Source of the DNA: Brevundimonas diminuta 3F5N
GTDB taxonomy: Bacteria > Pseudomonadota > Alphaproteobacteria > Caulobacterales > Caulobacteraceae
Length of the DNA: 38,300 nucleotides
Assembly: GCF_900163625.1 (NCBI RefSeq)
Contig: NZ_FUIE01000021.1
Location: forward strand, 1-38,300
Direction: 5' to 3'
In this document: piece by piece, positions 7,172 to 15,371 of the stretch
Layout: each line of letters starts with the position of its first letter
Position numbering within the stretch: the stretch's first letter is position 1
Position numbers and translations under genes: made by a program
The notes under the pieces: model-generated
Seen by the model: only the letters and a program-made list of their open reading frames with translations
The model's database searches: none
Told to the model about the DNA's origin: nothing

Positions 7172-7897
7172 CTACAGCCCCGCCGCCGCACGCAGGGCCG
7201 CGAAATCCTCCGGTTCAGGCGCCTCGACCGTCACACGGCCGCCGTCGGGATGGGGAAAGCTCAGCTTGGCCGCGTGCAGCATCAGGCGCGGCGCCGCGCG
7301 CCCGGCGAAGGCCAGGGCGCCGCCATAGCGGACATCGCCGACCAGAGGACGACCGATGGAGGCCATGTGGACCCGGAGCTGGTGCATCCGTCCCGTCTCC
7401 GGCGACAATTCGACCACCGCCCCGTCCTGACTGGAGGCCAGGGTGCGATAGCCGCTGGCCGCGCCTTGCGCGCCCGGCGCGTCGAACGCCACGACCCGCA
7501 TATAGCTTTCACGACCGATCTCTTCACGGCGCAGGGCGGACGTGATCCGGCCGGACTTGGGCTCCGGCGCTGCCGCGACCAGCGCCAGATAGGTCTTCTG
7601 GAACTTGCGCATCTGCATCGCCTTGCCGAAGAAGCCGGCGGCGGGCTTGGTCTTGGCGGCCAGAATGACGCCTGAGGTGTCGCGGTCCAGACGGTGCACC
7701 AACTCCGGCCGCTTGCCGTTCGATCGGGCGAAGGCCCACAGCAGATCGTCCAGAGTGTTCGCCTGGATGCGGCCGCCCTGGCTGGACAGGCCCGACGGCT
7801 TGTTGAAGGCGATCAGATGCGCGTCTTCATGCACCACCCACGAACGGACGGCGGCGATTTCATCTTCGGTCAGGGAAACAGGCTGGCGGGTCTTCAC
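7172..7897 (-). CDS. RluA-family pseudouridine synthase without S4 domain
   Basis: This 241-residue enzyme contains the RluA catalytic signature HRLDRDTSGVILA (68-80, catalytic Asp71), AFNKPSGLSSQGG at 30-42, and ETGRMHQLRVHMASIGRPLVGD further on. It lacks the N-terminal S4 domain of RluC/RluD, as in RluA and TruC-type enzymes, so it may act on both tRNA and rRNA or on one tRNA site; the target is not readable. It is the third pseudouridine synthase gene within 7 kb. It is followed by the lipoprotein gene on the same strand, 78 bases away. Confidence 0.9.
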   Translation of the reverse strand: MKTRQPVSLTEDEIAAVRSWVVHEDAHLIAFNKPSGLSSQGGRIQANTLDDLLWAFARSNGKRPELVHRLDRDTSGVILAAKTKPAAGFFGKAMQMRKFQKTYLALVAAAPEPKSGRITSALRREEIGRESYMRVVAFDAPGAQGAASGYRTLASSQDGAVVELSPETGRMHQLRVHMASIGRPLVGDVRYGGALAFAGRAAPRLMLHAAKLSFPHPDGGRVTVEAPEPEDFAALRAAAGL

Positions 7898-7952
7898 CCG
7901 CCGAGCCTTTAGCCGAGCCCGCCCCGCTTCGCCATGCCCATCAGGCTCGCGG

Positions 7953-8393
7953 TTAGCGGATCAGGCCCTTGCGGCGCGCCCAATGGGCGTAGGCGATCTG
8001 GATGACGAAGATCAGGGTGACGACCAGGGTGAAAACCACCCCGCCCGTACCGATGACTTCGCGGCCATTGCTCAGCGCCAGCACATAGACAGCGTGCGCC
8101 AGCATGGCGATCAGGCCCGCGACGAAGGCGTTGAACGCCAACTTCCGCCGAAGCAGCAGCATCAGCGCGCCCAGCAGGCCGCACCACACCGCCACGCCGA
8201 AGGCCACATCGGTCCACATCGGCGCCGAGCGCAGATAGGCCACCTGTTCCATCGTCAGCGCGCTCCAATAGGCAGCGGCCCCCGTCACCTTCTGGTACCA
8301 CTGCCAGACGCCGACGCCGTTCCAGACCACCGAGGCCACGGCGATGGCCCACAGGTGCCACGGCGCCGCAGCGCGCTTCGAAATATCGACCAT
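7953..8393 (-). CDS. Four-helix membrane protein, tandem paralog 1
   Basis: This 146-residue protein has four predicted transmembrane helices: WAIAVASVVWNGVGVW near 15, FGVAVWCGLLGALMLLL near 65, FVAGLIAMLAHAVYVL near 90, and VVFTLVVTLIFVIQIAY near 119. It belongs to a family often loosely labelled sugar transporter in alphaproteobacteria, marked by APWHLW at the N terminus and SNGRE before helix 4; the transport label has no support here. It is roughly half identical to the neighbour at 8471-8911 and equally long if the second of two adjacent ATGs is used, which also gives better spacing from a GGGGGGA site. Confidence 0.75.
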   Translation of the reverse strand: MVDISKRAAAPWHLWAIAVASVVWNGVGVWQWYQKVTGAAAYWSALTMEQVAYLRSAPMWTDVAFGVAVWCGLLGALMLLLRRKLAFNAFVAGLIAMLAHAVYVLALSNGREVIGTGGVVFTLVVTLIFVIQIAYAHWARRKGLIR

Positions 8394-8470
8394 CATTCTT
8401 CCCCCCAGGGCCTTGAGAGCCGAAAACTACGCTGAAATAGATCGCTGCAACAAGGGCTTCGGTCTGCCCT

Positions 8471-8911
8471 TCAGACGATCACGCCGCGTCGGCTCATCCA
8501 GGCGCAATAAGCGGTCTGAACGACCAGAACAGCGATGATGACCAGGCCGAACGCGACGCCCGCGGGCCCCATGATCTCGCGCCCATTGCTCATGAAATGG
8601 ATGTAGGCTGTGTCCGCCAGCATGGCGATCAGGGCGACGGCGAACACTATCGTCGCCTGGCGCCGCCGAAACAGCAGCAGCACCGCCGCCAGCAGCCCGC
8701 CCCAGAAGGCGATGCCGACCGCGACATCGGTCCACAACGGCACGGCGCGCAGATAGGCCGCCTCGGCGGGGCTCAGACTGCTCCAATAGGCCGGATCGCC
8801 TGTCACCTGCAGCGTCCACTGCCAGACGAAGAGGGCGTTCCACAGGAAGGACAACACGCCGACCAGCCACAGGTGCCAGGGCGCCGATATACGCCGCAGA
8901 ACATCGACCAT
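8471..8911 (-). CDS. Four-helix membrane protein, tandem paralog 2
   Basis: This 146-residue protein is colinear with its neighbour at 7953-8393. It shares APWHLW, the WQW pair after helix 1, AYWS-LS, PLWTDVA, LIAMLA, MSNGREIMG and a basic C terminus. The four helices fall at the same positions. The two genes are consecutive on the minus strand 77 bases apart and look like a tandem duplication that has diverged considerably. Upstream there is a TTGACT element (8979-8984) and a 13-bp palindrome (8966-8978) that could be its promoter and operator. Function unknown. Confidence 0.75.
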   Translation of the reverse strand: MVDVLRRISAPWHLWLVGVLSFLWNALFVWQWTLQVTGDPAYWSSLSPAEAAYLRAVPLWTDVAVGIAFWGGLLAAVLLLFRRRQATIVFAVALIAMLADTAYIHFMSNGREIMGPAGVAFGLVIIAVLVVQTAYCAWMSRRGVIV

Positions 8912-8965
8912 TGCCGCCTCCGCAGTTTGCAGGCTCAGCCTACGCCCGACGGGCCGCTACGACAA

Positions 8966-8978
8966 TGAACGCCGTTCA
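8966..8978. promoter_or_regulatory. 13-bp palindrome, candidate operator
   Basis: TGAACG-C-CGTTCA is a perfect palindrome lying directly downstream (minus strand) of a TTGACT hexamer at 8979-8984, within the promoter-sized gap between rarA and the membrane-protein gene. No convincing -10 follows, so the promoter itself is uncertain. Confidence 0.35.
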
Positions 8979-9004
8979 GTCAAAATAAAGAGCGCCCGTC
9001 GCTA

Positions 9005-10312
9005 CTACTTGGCGTCCTGCGCCCGTTCCCGCATCGCGGCCCAGCGCTCCAGGCGCGCCTTGACCTTCTCCTCGTGCCCCTCGCCCTTGGGCTTGTAGAA
9101 GGTGCGCCGCTCCATCTCGTCGGGGAAGAAGTTCGCGCCGGAGAAGCCCTCGGGCGTGTCGGGGTCGTATTGATAGCCCTTACCGTAACCGAGCTGCTTC
9201 ATCAGCTTGGTCGGGGCGTTGCGGATATGGGCGGGCGGCATCAGAGAGCCGGTCTCGTGCGCCGCACGCTTGGCGGCCTTGAAGGCTTCGTAGACCCCGA
9301 CCGACTTGGGCGCCGTAGCCAGATGGACCACGGCTTGCGCCAGCGCCAACTCCCCCTCGGGAGAACCGAGGAAATCGTAGGTGTCCTTGGCCGCATTGGC
9401 GACCAGGATGGACAGGGGATCGGCCTGACCGATGTCCTCGACCGCCATGCGCACGATGCGGCGCGCCAGATAGAGCGGGTCTTCGCCCCCGTTCAGCATC
9501 CGCGCCAGCCAGTAGAGCGCCGCGTCCGGGTCCGATCCGCGCACCGACTTATGCAGGGCCGAGATGAGATTGTAGTGCTCTTCCCGCGACTTGTCGTAGG
9601 CGGGCGCGCGTTTCTGCAGCACGCCCGCCAGAGCCTGCACGTCCAGCGGCTCCACGTCCGTCAGGTCGAACAGAACCTCGGACATGGTCAGTAGATAGCG
9701 GCCGTCGCCGTCCGCCAGCGCCAGCATGGCCTGGCGCGCCTCAGGCGTCAGCGGCAGGGGCTTGTCCATCAGCGCCTCGGCCCGACCCAGCAGCAGGTCC
9801 AGCGAAGCGTCGTCCAACCGCTTCAGCACATAGACTTGGCTACGCGACAGCAAGGCGCCGTTCAGCTCGAAGCTGGGGTTTTCCGTCGTGGCGCCGACCA
9901 GGGTGACGATCCCCTCTTCGACGAAGGGCAGGAAGCCGTCCTGCTGAGCGCGGTTGAAGCGGTGGATCTCGTCGACGAACAGCAGGGTCTGTTGGCCCGC
10001 CGCCCGGCGCATCCGCGCGGCCTCGAACGCCTTCTTCAGGTCGGCGACGCCCGAGAAAACGGCGCTGATCGACTGGTATTCATAGCCCGCCGCCTTGGCC
10101 AACAGGCGGGCGATCGTCGTCTTGCCCGTGCCCGGCGGCCCCCACAGGATCATGGAGCCCAGACGGCCCGCCTCGATCATGCGGCAGATAGGGCCGCCCT
10201 CTCCCAGCAGATGATCCTGGCCCACCACCTGATCCAGCGCCTGCGGGCGCAGACGGTCGGCCAGAGGGGCGTCGGGGGGATGGATGCCGGAGGCTTCGAA
10301 CAAATCAGTCAT
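9005..10312 (-). CDS. rarA: Replication-associated recombination protein A, AAA+ ATPase
   Basis: The 435-residue protein is RarA/MgsA, a clamp-loader-like AAA+ ATPase acting at stalled replication forks. It has Walker A GPPGTGKT (58-65), Walker [12 protein letters not shown] (110-120), sensor 1 GATTENPSF, the Arg-rich [14 protein letters not shown] segment, and the C-terminal tetramerisation domain with [23 protein letters not shown] and [12 protein letters not shown]. The ATG at 10312 gives the family N terminus (MTDLF); a longer frame to 10768 is an antisense shadow of the VOC gene. No clear ribosome binding site precedes it. It diverges from the VOC gene. Confidence 0.95.
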   Translation of the reverse strand: MTDLFEASGIHPPDAPLADRLRPQALDQVVGQDHLLGEGGPICRMIEAGRLGSMILWGPPGTGKTTIARLLAKAAGYEYQSISAVFSGVADLKKAFEAARMRRAAGQQTLLFVDEIHRFNRAQQDGFLPFVEEGIVTLVGATTENPSFELNGALLSRSQVYVLKRLDDASLDLLLGRAEALMDKPLPLTPEARQAMLALADGDGRYLLTMSEVLFDLTDVEPLDVQALAGVLQKRAPAYDKSREEHYNLISALHKSVRGSDPDAALYWLARMLNGGEDPLYLARRIVRMAVEDIGQADPLSILVANAAKDTYDFLGSPEGELALAQAVVHLATAPKSVGVYEAFKAAKRAAHETGSLMPPAHIRNAPTKLMKQLGYGKGYQYDPDTPEGFSGANFFPDEMERRTFYKPKGEGHEEKVKARLERWAAMRERAQDAK

Positions 10313-10381
10313 GGAACGCTCTAGATAGGCGTTCGTTCGGGCGACTGCACCCGCTACAACGCCTCGTTGAGGAGGAATCGC

Positions 10382-10801
10382 ATGACTGAAGCCAAGCCTG
10401 ACCAGGGACCGCGCGGCGGGGTGACGCCCCACCTGACCATTCCCTCGCGCGGGGCCGCCGCAGCGATCGAATTCTACGCCCGCGCCTTTGGGGCCGAGGA
10501 GGTCATGCGGATGCCGGCCGAGGACGGCGAGCGGCTGCTGCACGCCCATCTGCGCATCAACGGCGGCAGTATCATGCTGGCCGACGAATTCCCGGAGTGG
10601 ACGGGTGAGGCCGACATCAAGCCCGTGGGCGTCAGCCTTCATCTTCAGGTCGACGACGCCGACGAGTGGTGGGGCCGCGCCCTGGTGAACGGCGCGATCC
10701 CGGTCATGCCGCTGGAGGACCAGTTCTGGGGCGACCGTTATGGCCAGGTGCGCGATCCGTTCGGCCACACCTGGTCCATCGGCGGACCGCTTAAGGGGTA
10801 A
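10382..10801 (+). CDS. VOC-family protein, PhnB-like glyoxalase/bleomycin-resistance fold
   Basis: This 139-residue protein has two beta-alpha-beta-beta-beta modules of the vicinal oxygen chelate fold: TPHLTIPSRGAAAAIEFYAR then AHLRINGGSIMLADEFPE, and VSLHLQVDDADEWWGRAL then FWGDRYGQVRDPFGHTWSIG. The last block is typical of the PhnB-like branch, whose members are mostly uncharacterised. ATG 10382 follows a strong GAGGAGG (10369-10375) with six bases of spacing. It is a single gene, convergent with the HtrA-like gene; the 27-bp gap holds a GC hairpin (10812-10825) but no T-run. The substrate is unknown. Confidence 0.85.
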   Translation: MTEAKPDQGPRGGVTPHLTIPSRGAAAAIEFYARAFGAEEVMRMPAEDGERLLHAHLRINGGSIMLADEFPEWTGEADIKPVGVSLHLQVDDADEWWGRALVNGAIPVMPLEDQFWGDRYGQVRDPFGHTWSIGGPLKG

Positions 10802-10828
10802 CCACCCCTCTGCGGCGAACGCCGCGCC

Positions 10829-12217
10829 TTACGGCAAGCGGCCCGTCAGGCGGCGACCATTGCGAACGATGGTCAGTTCCGAACCCCGCTGCGCGCGGCC
10901 CAGGGCGGCGACCGTGGTGACGGCCCGGCCGTCGATCTGCACCACCAGATCGTTGGGGCGCAGGCCGATGCGAGCCGGGATGCTGTTGCGCTGCAAGCCC
11001 GTGACCACAACGCCGCTGGTGAAGGGATCCCCGCCCAGACGATCAGCCAGCGCCGGGTTCAGCGCCACGCCCTGAAGCCCGGCCAGGGCTCCCTGCCCCA
11101 CAACCGCGCCCTGCCCCGGATCAGCGTCGCCCGGCAGCGTCGAGACGCGCGCGTTCAGCGTCTGCGTCCGGCCGTCGCGCAGGACGGTCACGGCCACGGT
11201 GTCGTTCGGCGAGCGCGTACCGACGCGGAAGTTCAGACCGCCCTGATCATTGACCTCTGCTCCGTCGATGGCGGTGATGACGTCGCCTTGCTCAATGCCT
11301 GCGCGGGCGCCGGGGCCTCCGGCGTAGACGTCCGTGACCATCAGGCCCTGCGGCCGATCCAGCCCCAGGCTGCGCGCCATGTCAGAGCTGACCGAGTCGC
11401 CCTTGACGCCCAGCCAGGCGCGCTCGACCGACTTGGCGCCGCCGACAGCGGAATCCACCACGCGCTTGACCATGGCGGCCGGGACGGCGAAGCCCACGCC
11501 GCTGGACGAGCCGGTGCGCGAGAAGATGGCCGTGTTGATGCCGATCAGATCGCCGTCCATATCGACCAGGGCGCCGCCCGAGTTGCCGGGATTGATCGGC
11601 GCGTCGGTCTGGATGAAGGAGCCGGAATCGCTGATGCCCGTCTCGGTCCGGTTCAGCGCCGAAATGATGCCGTTGGTCACGGTCTGACCGACGCCGAACG
11701 GGTTGCCGATGGCCAGAACCAGATCGCCGACCTGCTGTTGCTCCTGATCGTCGATACGCAGGACCGGCAGGTCGCCGTCCAGGTTCTCAAGCTGCAGCAC
11801 GGCGATGTCGGACCGCTCGTCCGCCAACAGCACCTTGGCCGGATATTCGCGCCGGTCGTTCAGGGTGACGCGGATTTCCTGCATGTTCTGGATGACGTGG
11901 TTGTTGGTCACCACGATCCCATCGGGGCGCACGATGACGCCCGAACCGATGGAGCCGGTCACACGCGACTGCGGTCCGCCGCCGAACAGTTCGAAGAAGG
12001 GATCGCGCACGCGCTGGACGCCGCGCGCGGAAATATTCACCACGGCGGGCGCGGCCTCGCGCACCACGGGGGCGAAGCTGGTCTTCAGCGAGCCGGCGTC
12101 GCGCGGGGCGACGCGGGGCTGCTCGGCGAAGACGCCTTCCTGCGCCTTTGAGGGCTGCGGCTGACCACAGGCGGACAGGATCAAGGCGGCGGCGATGGCC
12201 AGTCTGGAAGTCTTCAT
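10829..12217 (-). CDS. Deg/HtrA-family periplasmic serine protease with lipobox
   Basis: The 462-residue protein is an HtrA-type protease: His107 in VVTNNHVI, Asp137 in SDIAVL and Ser213 in NPGNSGGALV form the triad. Two PDZ domains follow (about 260-345 and 375-460), the first carrying GVKGDSVSSDMARSLGL. Periplasmic quality control of misfolded proteins is the family role. The N terminus is a lipoprotein signal (residues 1-17, LSAC with Cys17), so this copy is probably membrane-tethered, unlike soluble DegP/DegQ. GGGACGAG precedes the ATG. Next to rarA, as in many alphaproteobacteria. Confidence 0.93.
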   Translation of the reverse strand: MKTSRLAIAAALILSACGQPQPSKAQEGVFAEQPRVAPRDAGSLKTSFAPVVREAAPAVVNISARGVQRVRDPFFELFGGGPQSRVTGSIGSGVIVRPDGIVVTNNHVIQNMQEIRVTLNDRREYPAKVLLADERSDIAVLQLENLDGDLPVLRIDDQEQQQVGDLVLAIGNPFGVGQTVTNGIISALNRTETGISDSGSFIQTDAPINPGNSGGALVDMDGDLIGINTAIFSRTGSSSGVGFAVPAAMVKRVVDSAVGGAKSVERAWLGVKGDSVSSDMARSLGLDRPQGLMVTDVYAGGPGARAGIEQGDVITAIDGAEVNDQGGLNFRVGTRSPNDTVAVTVLRDGRTQTLNARVSTLPGDADPGQGAVVGQGALAGLQGVALNPALADRLGGDPFTSGVVVTGLQRNSIPARIGLRPNDLVVQIDGRAVTTVAALGRAQRGSELTIVRNGRRLTGRLP

Positions 12218-12312
12218 CTCGTCCCGGTTCTACAAGCTTGGGCGTTGCACCCATTCCGCCTCGGCTTTTCGACAGGATCAAGGCCGTCGTTCAGTCCGGC
12301 GCGCGGCGGCGA

Positions 12313-13617
12313 TCAAACGGGCGTGACCTCGTCCCGTTCCGCCCGTCGCGCGGTCAAGAAGCCGATCAGGGCGCCCAGAGCCAGCACGACAGAGGCCAGA
12401 TAGAAGGCCAACCCCGGCTCGGACAGCAGGGCGTCGGCCGCAGCGGACACTGCGGGCAGCCCCCAATCCGACAACCAGGCCGCCGCCCGCCCGCCGCCCT
12501 CGCCCACGGACACCGAATAGATCCAGCCGAAGAACAGGGGCGAGGCCACCCCGGCGATGGAGGCGACGCTCATGTTCGCACCCTGAAGTTGCCCCTGCTC
12601 GCTCTCGCCGACGCGGCGGGTCATCAGGGACTGAAGCGTCGGCATGGCCAGACCCCACAGGGCGTTGGGGAACATGGCGACGATGAAGGCGACGCCCGTC
12701 GGCGCCCAACCCATCAGGGCGATGCCCACCGCCCCGCCGCACAGGCCGAAGATCATGGTCGCCCGGTCCCCGAACCGCTTGGACGCCGGGCCGACCAGCA
12801 GGCCTTGGACGATCATGTCCAGCGCCCCGACCATGGCCAGCAAGGCCCCGACCTGCCACGGCCCCCAGCCGTAGCGCAGCCCGGCATAGAGGACGAAGAC
12901 CGCCGAAAACACATGGTGGGCGAAGTAGAGCAGGAAGTTCACGACCGCGAGGCCCGCCAGCTCAGCATGGCGCTTCAGCAGGATCATGGCCCCGACCGGA
13001 TTGGCGCGGCGCCAGCTGAAGGGCATCCGCTTCTCCAGAGGCAGGCTCTCGGGCAGGATGAAAAGGCCGTACAGGAAGGCCACGCCCGACAGGGCGCCGG
13101 CCACCCAGAAGGGCACGCGCGGCCCGAACTCGCCCAGGAAACCGCCCAGCACCGGCCCCAGCACGAAACCGCCAGAGAAGGCCGCACCGATCAGACCATA
13201 GGCGCGGGCGCGTTTCTCGGGCTCGGTGATGTCGGCCATATAGGCGTAGATGGTGGTGAAGCTGGACGAGGTGACGCCCGCGATCAGACGCCCGACCGCC
13301 AGCCACCACAGGTTCGGCGCCAGCGCCATCAGCACATAGTCCGCCGCCAGTCCGGCGCAGCTGATCAGGATGACCGGACGCCGACCATACTGGTCTGACA
13401 GCGAGCCGATGACCGGCGAAGCCAGGAACTGCATCCCCGCCCACAGGGCCACAAACACCCCGTTCAGCAGGCCCGCGCGCGCGTTCGACCCGACAAATTC
13501 CTCGATCAAATGCGGCAGGACCGGGATGACGATCCCCATGGCCACGATGTCCAGCACCGCAGTCACGAGAATGAAGGCGATCGCCGCGCGGCGGACCTTG
13601 GGCTGATGCAGGGACAT
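12313..13617 (-). CDS. MFS transporter, TCR/Tet-like
   Basis: This 434-residue protein has about twelve transmembrane helices and the MFS motif A GSLSDQYGRRPV between helices 2 and 3. The N-terminal part (VLDIVAMGIVIPVLPHLIEEF) and the motif C-like GPVLGGFLGEFG in helix 5 are typical of proton-antiporting drug exporters of the TetA/TCR branch. The substrate is unknown; a tetracycline role should not be assumed. It lies 95 bases upstream of the HtrA gene on the same strand and has no strong ribosome binding site. Confidence 0.88.
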   Translation of the reverse strand: MSLHQPKVRRAAIAFILVTAVLDIVAMGIVIPVLPHLIEEFVGSNARAGLLNGVFVALWAGMQFLASPVIGSLSDQYGRRPVILISCAGLAADYVLMALAPNLWWLAVGRLIAGVTSSSFTTIYAYMADITEPEKRARAYGLIGAAFSGGFVLGPVLGGFLGEFGPRVPFWVAGALSGVAFLYGLFILPESLPLEKRMPFSWRRANPVGAMILLKRHAELAGLAVVNFLLYFAHHVFSAVFVLYAGLRYGWGPWQVGALLAMVGALDMIVQGLLVGPASKRFGDRATMIFGLCGGAVGIALMGWAPTGVAFIVAMFPNALWGLAMPTLQSLMTRRVGESEQGQLQGANMSVASIAGVASPLFFGWIYSVSVGEGGGRAAAWLSDWGLPAVSAAADALLSEPGLAFYLASVVLALGALIGFLTARRAERDEVTPV

Positions 13618-13684
13618 GAAGGCTCGCGGAGGTGGAGCGACGTTCTAGACGGCGCTGAGCGGCCGCGCGATCATTTTCATTAAC

Positions 13685-13717
13685 TCGTCACCCTCGGGCT
13701 TGTCCCGAGGGCCCATC
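13685..13717. repeat. Left 33-bp inverted repeat flanking the GIY-YIG gene
   Basis: A perfect 33-bp reverse complement of 14084-14116. It contains an internal hairpin, CCCTCGGG-cttgt-CCCGAGGG. It ends exactly 20 bases before the GIY-YIG ATG. This GTCACCCTCGGGCTTGTCCCGAGGG type resembles dispersed palindromic repeats common in alphaproteobacterial intergenic DNA. Confidence 0.9.
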
Positions 13718-13737
13718 TTTCCGCAAGCTCTGCCTTA

Positions 13738-14064
13738 ATGACGAACGAGCGACCCTTCATCGCCGCCTACATGATGGCCAACCGGCCGCAGGGGACATTG
13801 TATGTCGGCGTAACCAGCAATCTGGTTCAACGTGTGCAGCAACATCGAGACGGGAGCTTCCCTGGCTTCACCAGAGAACACGAACTGAAGCGACTCGTCT
13901 GGTATGAATCCTTCGAAGCGATCACAGATGCGATCCGCCGGGAGAAGGCGTTGAAACGCTATTTGCGCGACTGGAAGATCAATCTGATCGAGCGGGAGAA
14001 CCCGCACTGGGAAGACCTGGCGAAGCCGTGGTTCGCGCCGTCAACCTGGCGGCATGACCCTTAA
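13738..14064 (+). CDS. Small GIY-YIG nuclease-domain protein
   Basis: This 108-residue protein is a single GIY-YIG domain of the compact URI type. Tyr11 (AYMM) and Tyr22-Val23-Gly24 (TLYVGVTSNLVQRVQQHR) give the two name motifs, with Arg32 and His36 following. AIRREKALKRYLRDWKINLI (residues 65-84) carries the conserved Glu69, and NPHWEDL follows at 88-94. All expected catalytic positions are present, so it may cut DNA. No ribosome binding site is evident. Its GC looks visibly lower than that of its neighbours. It sits alone between the MFS and phosphodiesterase genes, both on the other strand, framed by inverted repeats. Confidence 0.9.
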   Translation: MTNERPFIAAYMMANRPQGTLYVGVTSNLVQRVQQHRDGSFPGFTREHELKRLVWYESFEAITDAIRREKALKRYLRDWKINLIERENPHWEDLAKPWFAPSTWRHDP

Positions 14065-14083
14065 GCGGCGCGTACGAAGCCCC

Positions 14084-14116
14084 GATGGGCCCTCGGGACA
14101 AGCCCGAGGGTGACGA
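14084..14116. repeat. Right 33-bp inverted repeat flanking the GIY-YIG gene
   Basis: Exact reverse complement of 13685-13717, with the same internal 8-bp stem and 5-base loop. It starts 20 bases after the GIY-YIG stop codon and ends 12 bases from the phosphodiesterase stop, so it might also act as a bidirectional transcript end. Confidence 0.9.
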
Positions 14117-14128
14117 AATTAGGGTTGC

Positions 14129-15364
14129 TCAGCGCTGCGTCACCGGCAAAGTGTCGTTCGGGTCGCCGTCGCTGCGCGGGGCGGAGACGCCCAGAAGGCG
14201 AGCCAGGAAGGGCTGGACGTCGACGCTGTCCAGGTTCTGCAGCCGCCGTCCGGCGATGACGCCGGGACCGTGGGCGATGAAGATGGCCTGCATCTCGGGC
14301 GCGGCGTTGTCATAGCCGTGGGCGCCGCCGGGCTTGGTCACAGGACGCGCACGGGTCGCCAGCAGCCAGCCCGGCTCGGAGGCGCAGACGATGCCCGAGA
14401 CGCGCGGGTTGGAGCCTAGGACAAGGCGCGCCGGAATCTCGCTCTTGCGCCAGCAGTCCAGGTGCGGGCGCGAGCCCAGCAGAGCCTGCTCCACCTCGGC
14501 CTCGCGCCCGGCGACAGGGTTCAGGAAGGTGACGGGGCCGCCGTAGACGATCTGCACCGCCTCCGGATCGATGATGTCGTCCAGCACCGTCACGCGGTCG
14601 GGCGAGGTGGCCGCCATGCCGTGATCCGACACCACCACCAGGACGGTGTTCTCATACAGGCCCCGCGCCTTTAGCCCCTCGATCAGGCGGCCGATGGAGG
14701 CGTCGACGGAGCGCATGGCCTCCAGCGTCTGCGGCGCATCCGGTCCGTGGTGGTGGCCCATGGTGTCCACGACATCAAAATAGAGGGTGGTCAGCGCTGG
14801 GCGCTGGGCGGCGGGCAGGTCCAGCCAGGCCAGCACCTGATCCACGCGCGCGTCCCCGGGCATCGACTGGTCGAAGGGCGTCCAGTAGCTGGGCCGCACG
14901 CCACGGATATCGGCCTCCGACCCTGGCCAGAACATGGTGGCCGTCTTCACGCCCTGCCGTTCGGCCGAGACCCAGATCGGCTCGCCCTGGTCCCACCAGC
15001 GACGATCGGTGACCGCCTGTTTGTTGCCAAGCGAGAAGCGGCCCAGTTCGGCGTCGACCATGTTGTTGCCGACGATGCCGTGGTGATCGGGATGCAGGCC
15101 CGTGACCAGAGTGTAGTGGTTGGGGAAGGTCACGCTGGGGAAGGACGGCTTCATCGGCCCCGACGCCCCCTCGGCCGCCAGTTGCGCCAGCACCGGCGTC
15201 GCTCCGCGCTGCAGATAATCCGCGCGGAAACCGTCGATGGAGATCAGGATGACGTTCGGCGCCTGGGCCGTCTCGACAGGCGGCGCGGGCGGCGTGGTGG
15301 CGCAGGCGGCGACGGCCAGCGTCAGAACGGCGACGCGCGCCAGCCCGAACAGACGATCAAACAT
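14129..15364 (-). CDS. NPP-type nucleotide pyrophosphatase/phosphodiesterase lipoprotein
   Basis: This 411-residue alkaline-phosphatase-superfamily enzyme has the NPP metal and nucleophile set: Asp44 in ISIDGFRADY, Thr79 (nucleophile) in FPSVTFPNHYTLVTG, Asp200 and His204 in FDVVDTMGHHHGP, Asp247-His248 in SDHGM, and His349 in GGAHGYDN. It should hydrolyse phosphodiester or pyrophosphate bonds; the substrate is not predictable. A lipobox (VAAC, Cys21) anchors it outside the inner membrane. A hairpin (15372-15393) immediately upstream partly buries its GGGAG ribosome binding site. It is a single gene, divergent from the ABC operon. Confidence 0.9.
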   Translation of the reverse strand: MFDRLFGLARVAVLTLAVAACATTPPAPPVETAQAPNVILISIDGFRADYLQRGATPVLAQLAAEGASGPMKPSFPSVTFPNHYTLVTGLHPDHHGIVGNNMVDAELGRFSLGNKQAVTDRRWWDQGEPIWVSAERQGVKTATMFWPGSEADIRGVRPSYWTPFDQSMPGDARVDQVLAWLDLPAAQRPALTTLYFDVVDTMGHHHGPDAPQTLEAMRSVDASIGRLIEGLKARGLYENTVLVVVSDHGMAATSPDRVTVLDDIIDPEAVQIVYGGPVTFLNPVAGREAEVEQALLGSRPHLDCWRKSEIPARLVLGSNPRVSGIVCASEPGWLLATRARPVTKPGGAHGYDNAAPEMQAIFIAHGPGVIAGRRLQNLDSVDVQPFLARLLGVSAPRSDGDPNDTLPVTQR

Positions 15365-15371
15365 GAGGGAC

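Larger units (their letters stand above)
13685..14116. mobile_element. Putative 432-bp GIY-YIG element bounded by inverted hairpin repeats
   Basis: The element is a 33-bp arm, 20 bases, a GIY-YIG ORF, 19 bases, and the inverted 33-bp arm. The near-equal spacing and total identity of the arms suggest that gene and repeats are one unit. ATTA occurs just outside each arm (13679-13682 and 14118-14121) but not at the same distance, so a target duplication is not demonstrated. Calling it mobile is inference, by analogy with REP-associated transposases. Confidence 0.45.

Noticed and set aside
8985..9004. Intrinsic terminator after rarA
   Set aside because: A T-rich stretch follows the stop but the possible stem is only four base pairs.
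10313..10338. LexA-type box (GTTC-N7-GTTC) between rarA and the VOC gene
   Set aside because: Two GTTC copies are adjacent without the 7-base spacing; only a weak GAACGC-N9-GCGTTC inverted repeat exists there.
12148..13398. 416-residue plus-strand open frame
   Set aside because: Rich in Arg, Gln, His and Gly, a typical antisense shadow of a high-GC gene; the MFS and HtrA genes on the other strand have clear motifs.
13679..14121. ATTA target-site duplication around the GIY-YIG unit
   Set aside because: The ATTA copies are at different distances from the arms (two bases versus one) and four-base matches are expected by chance.
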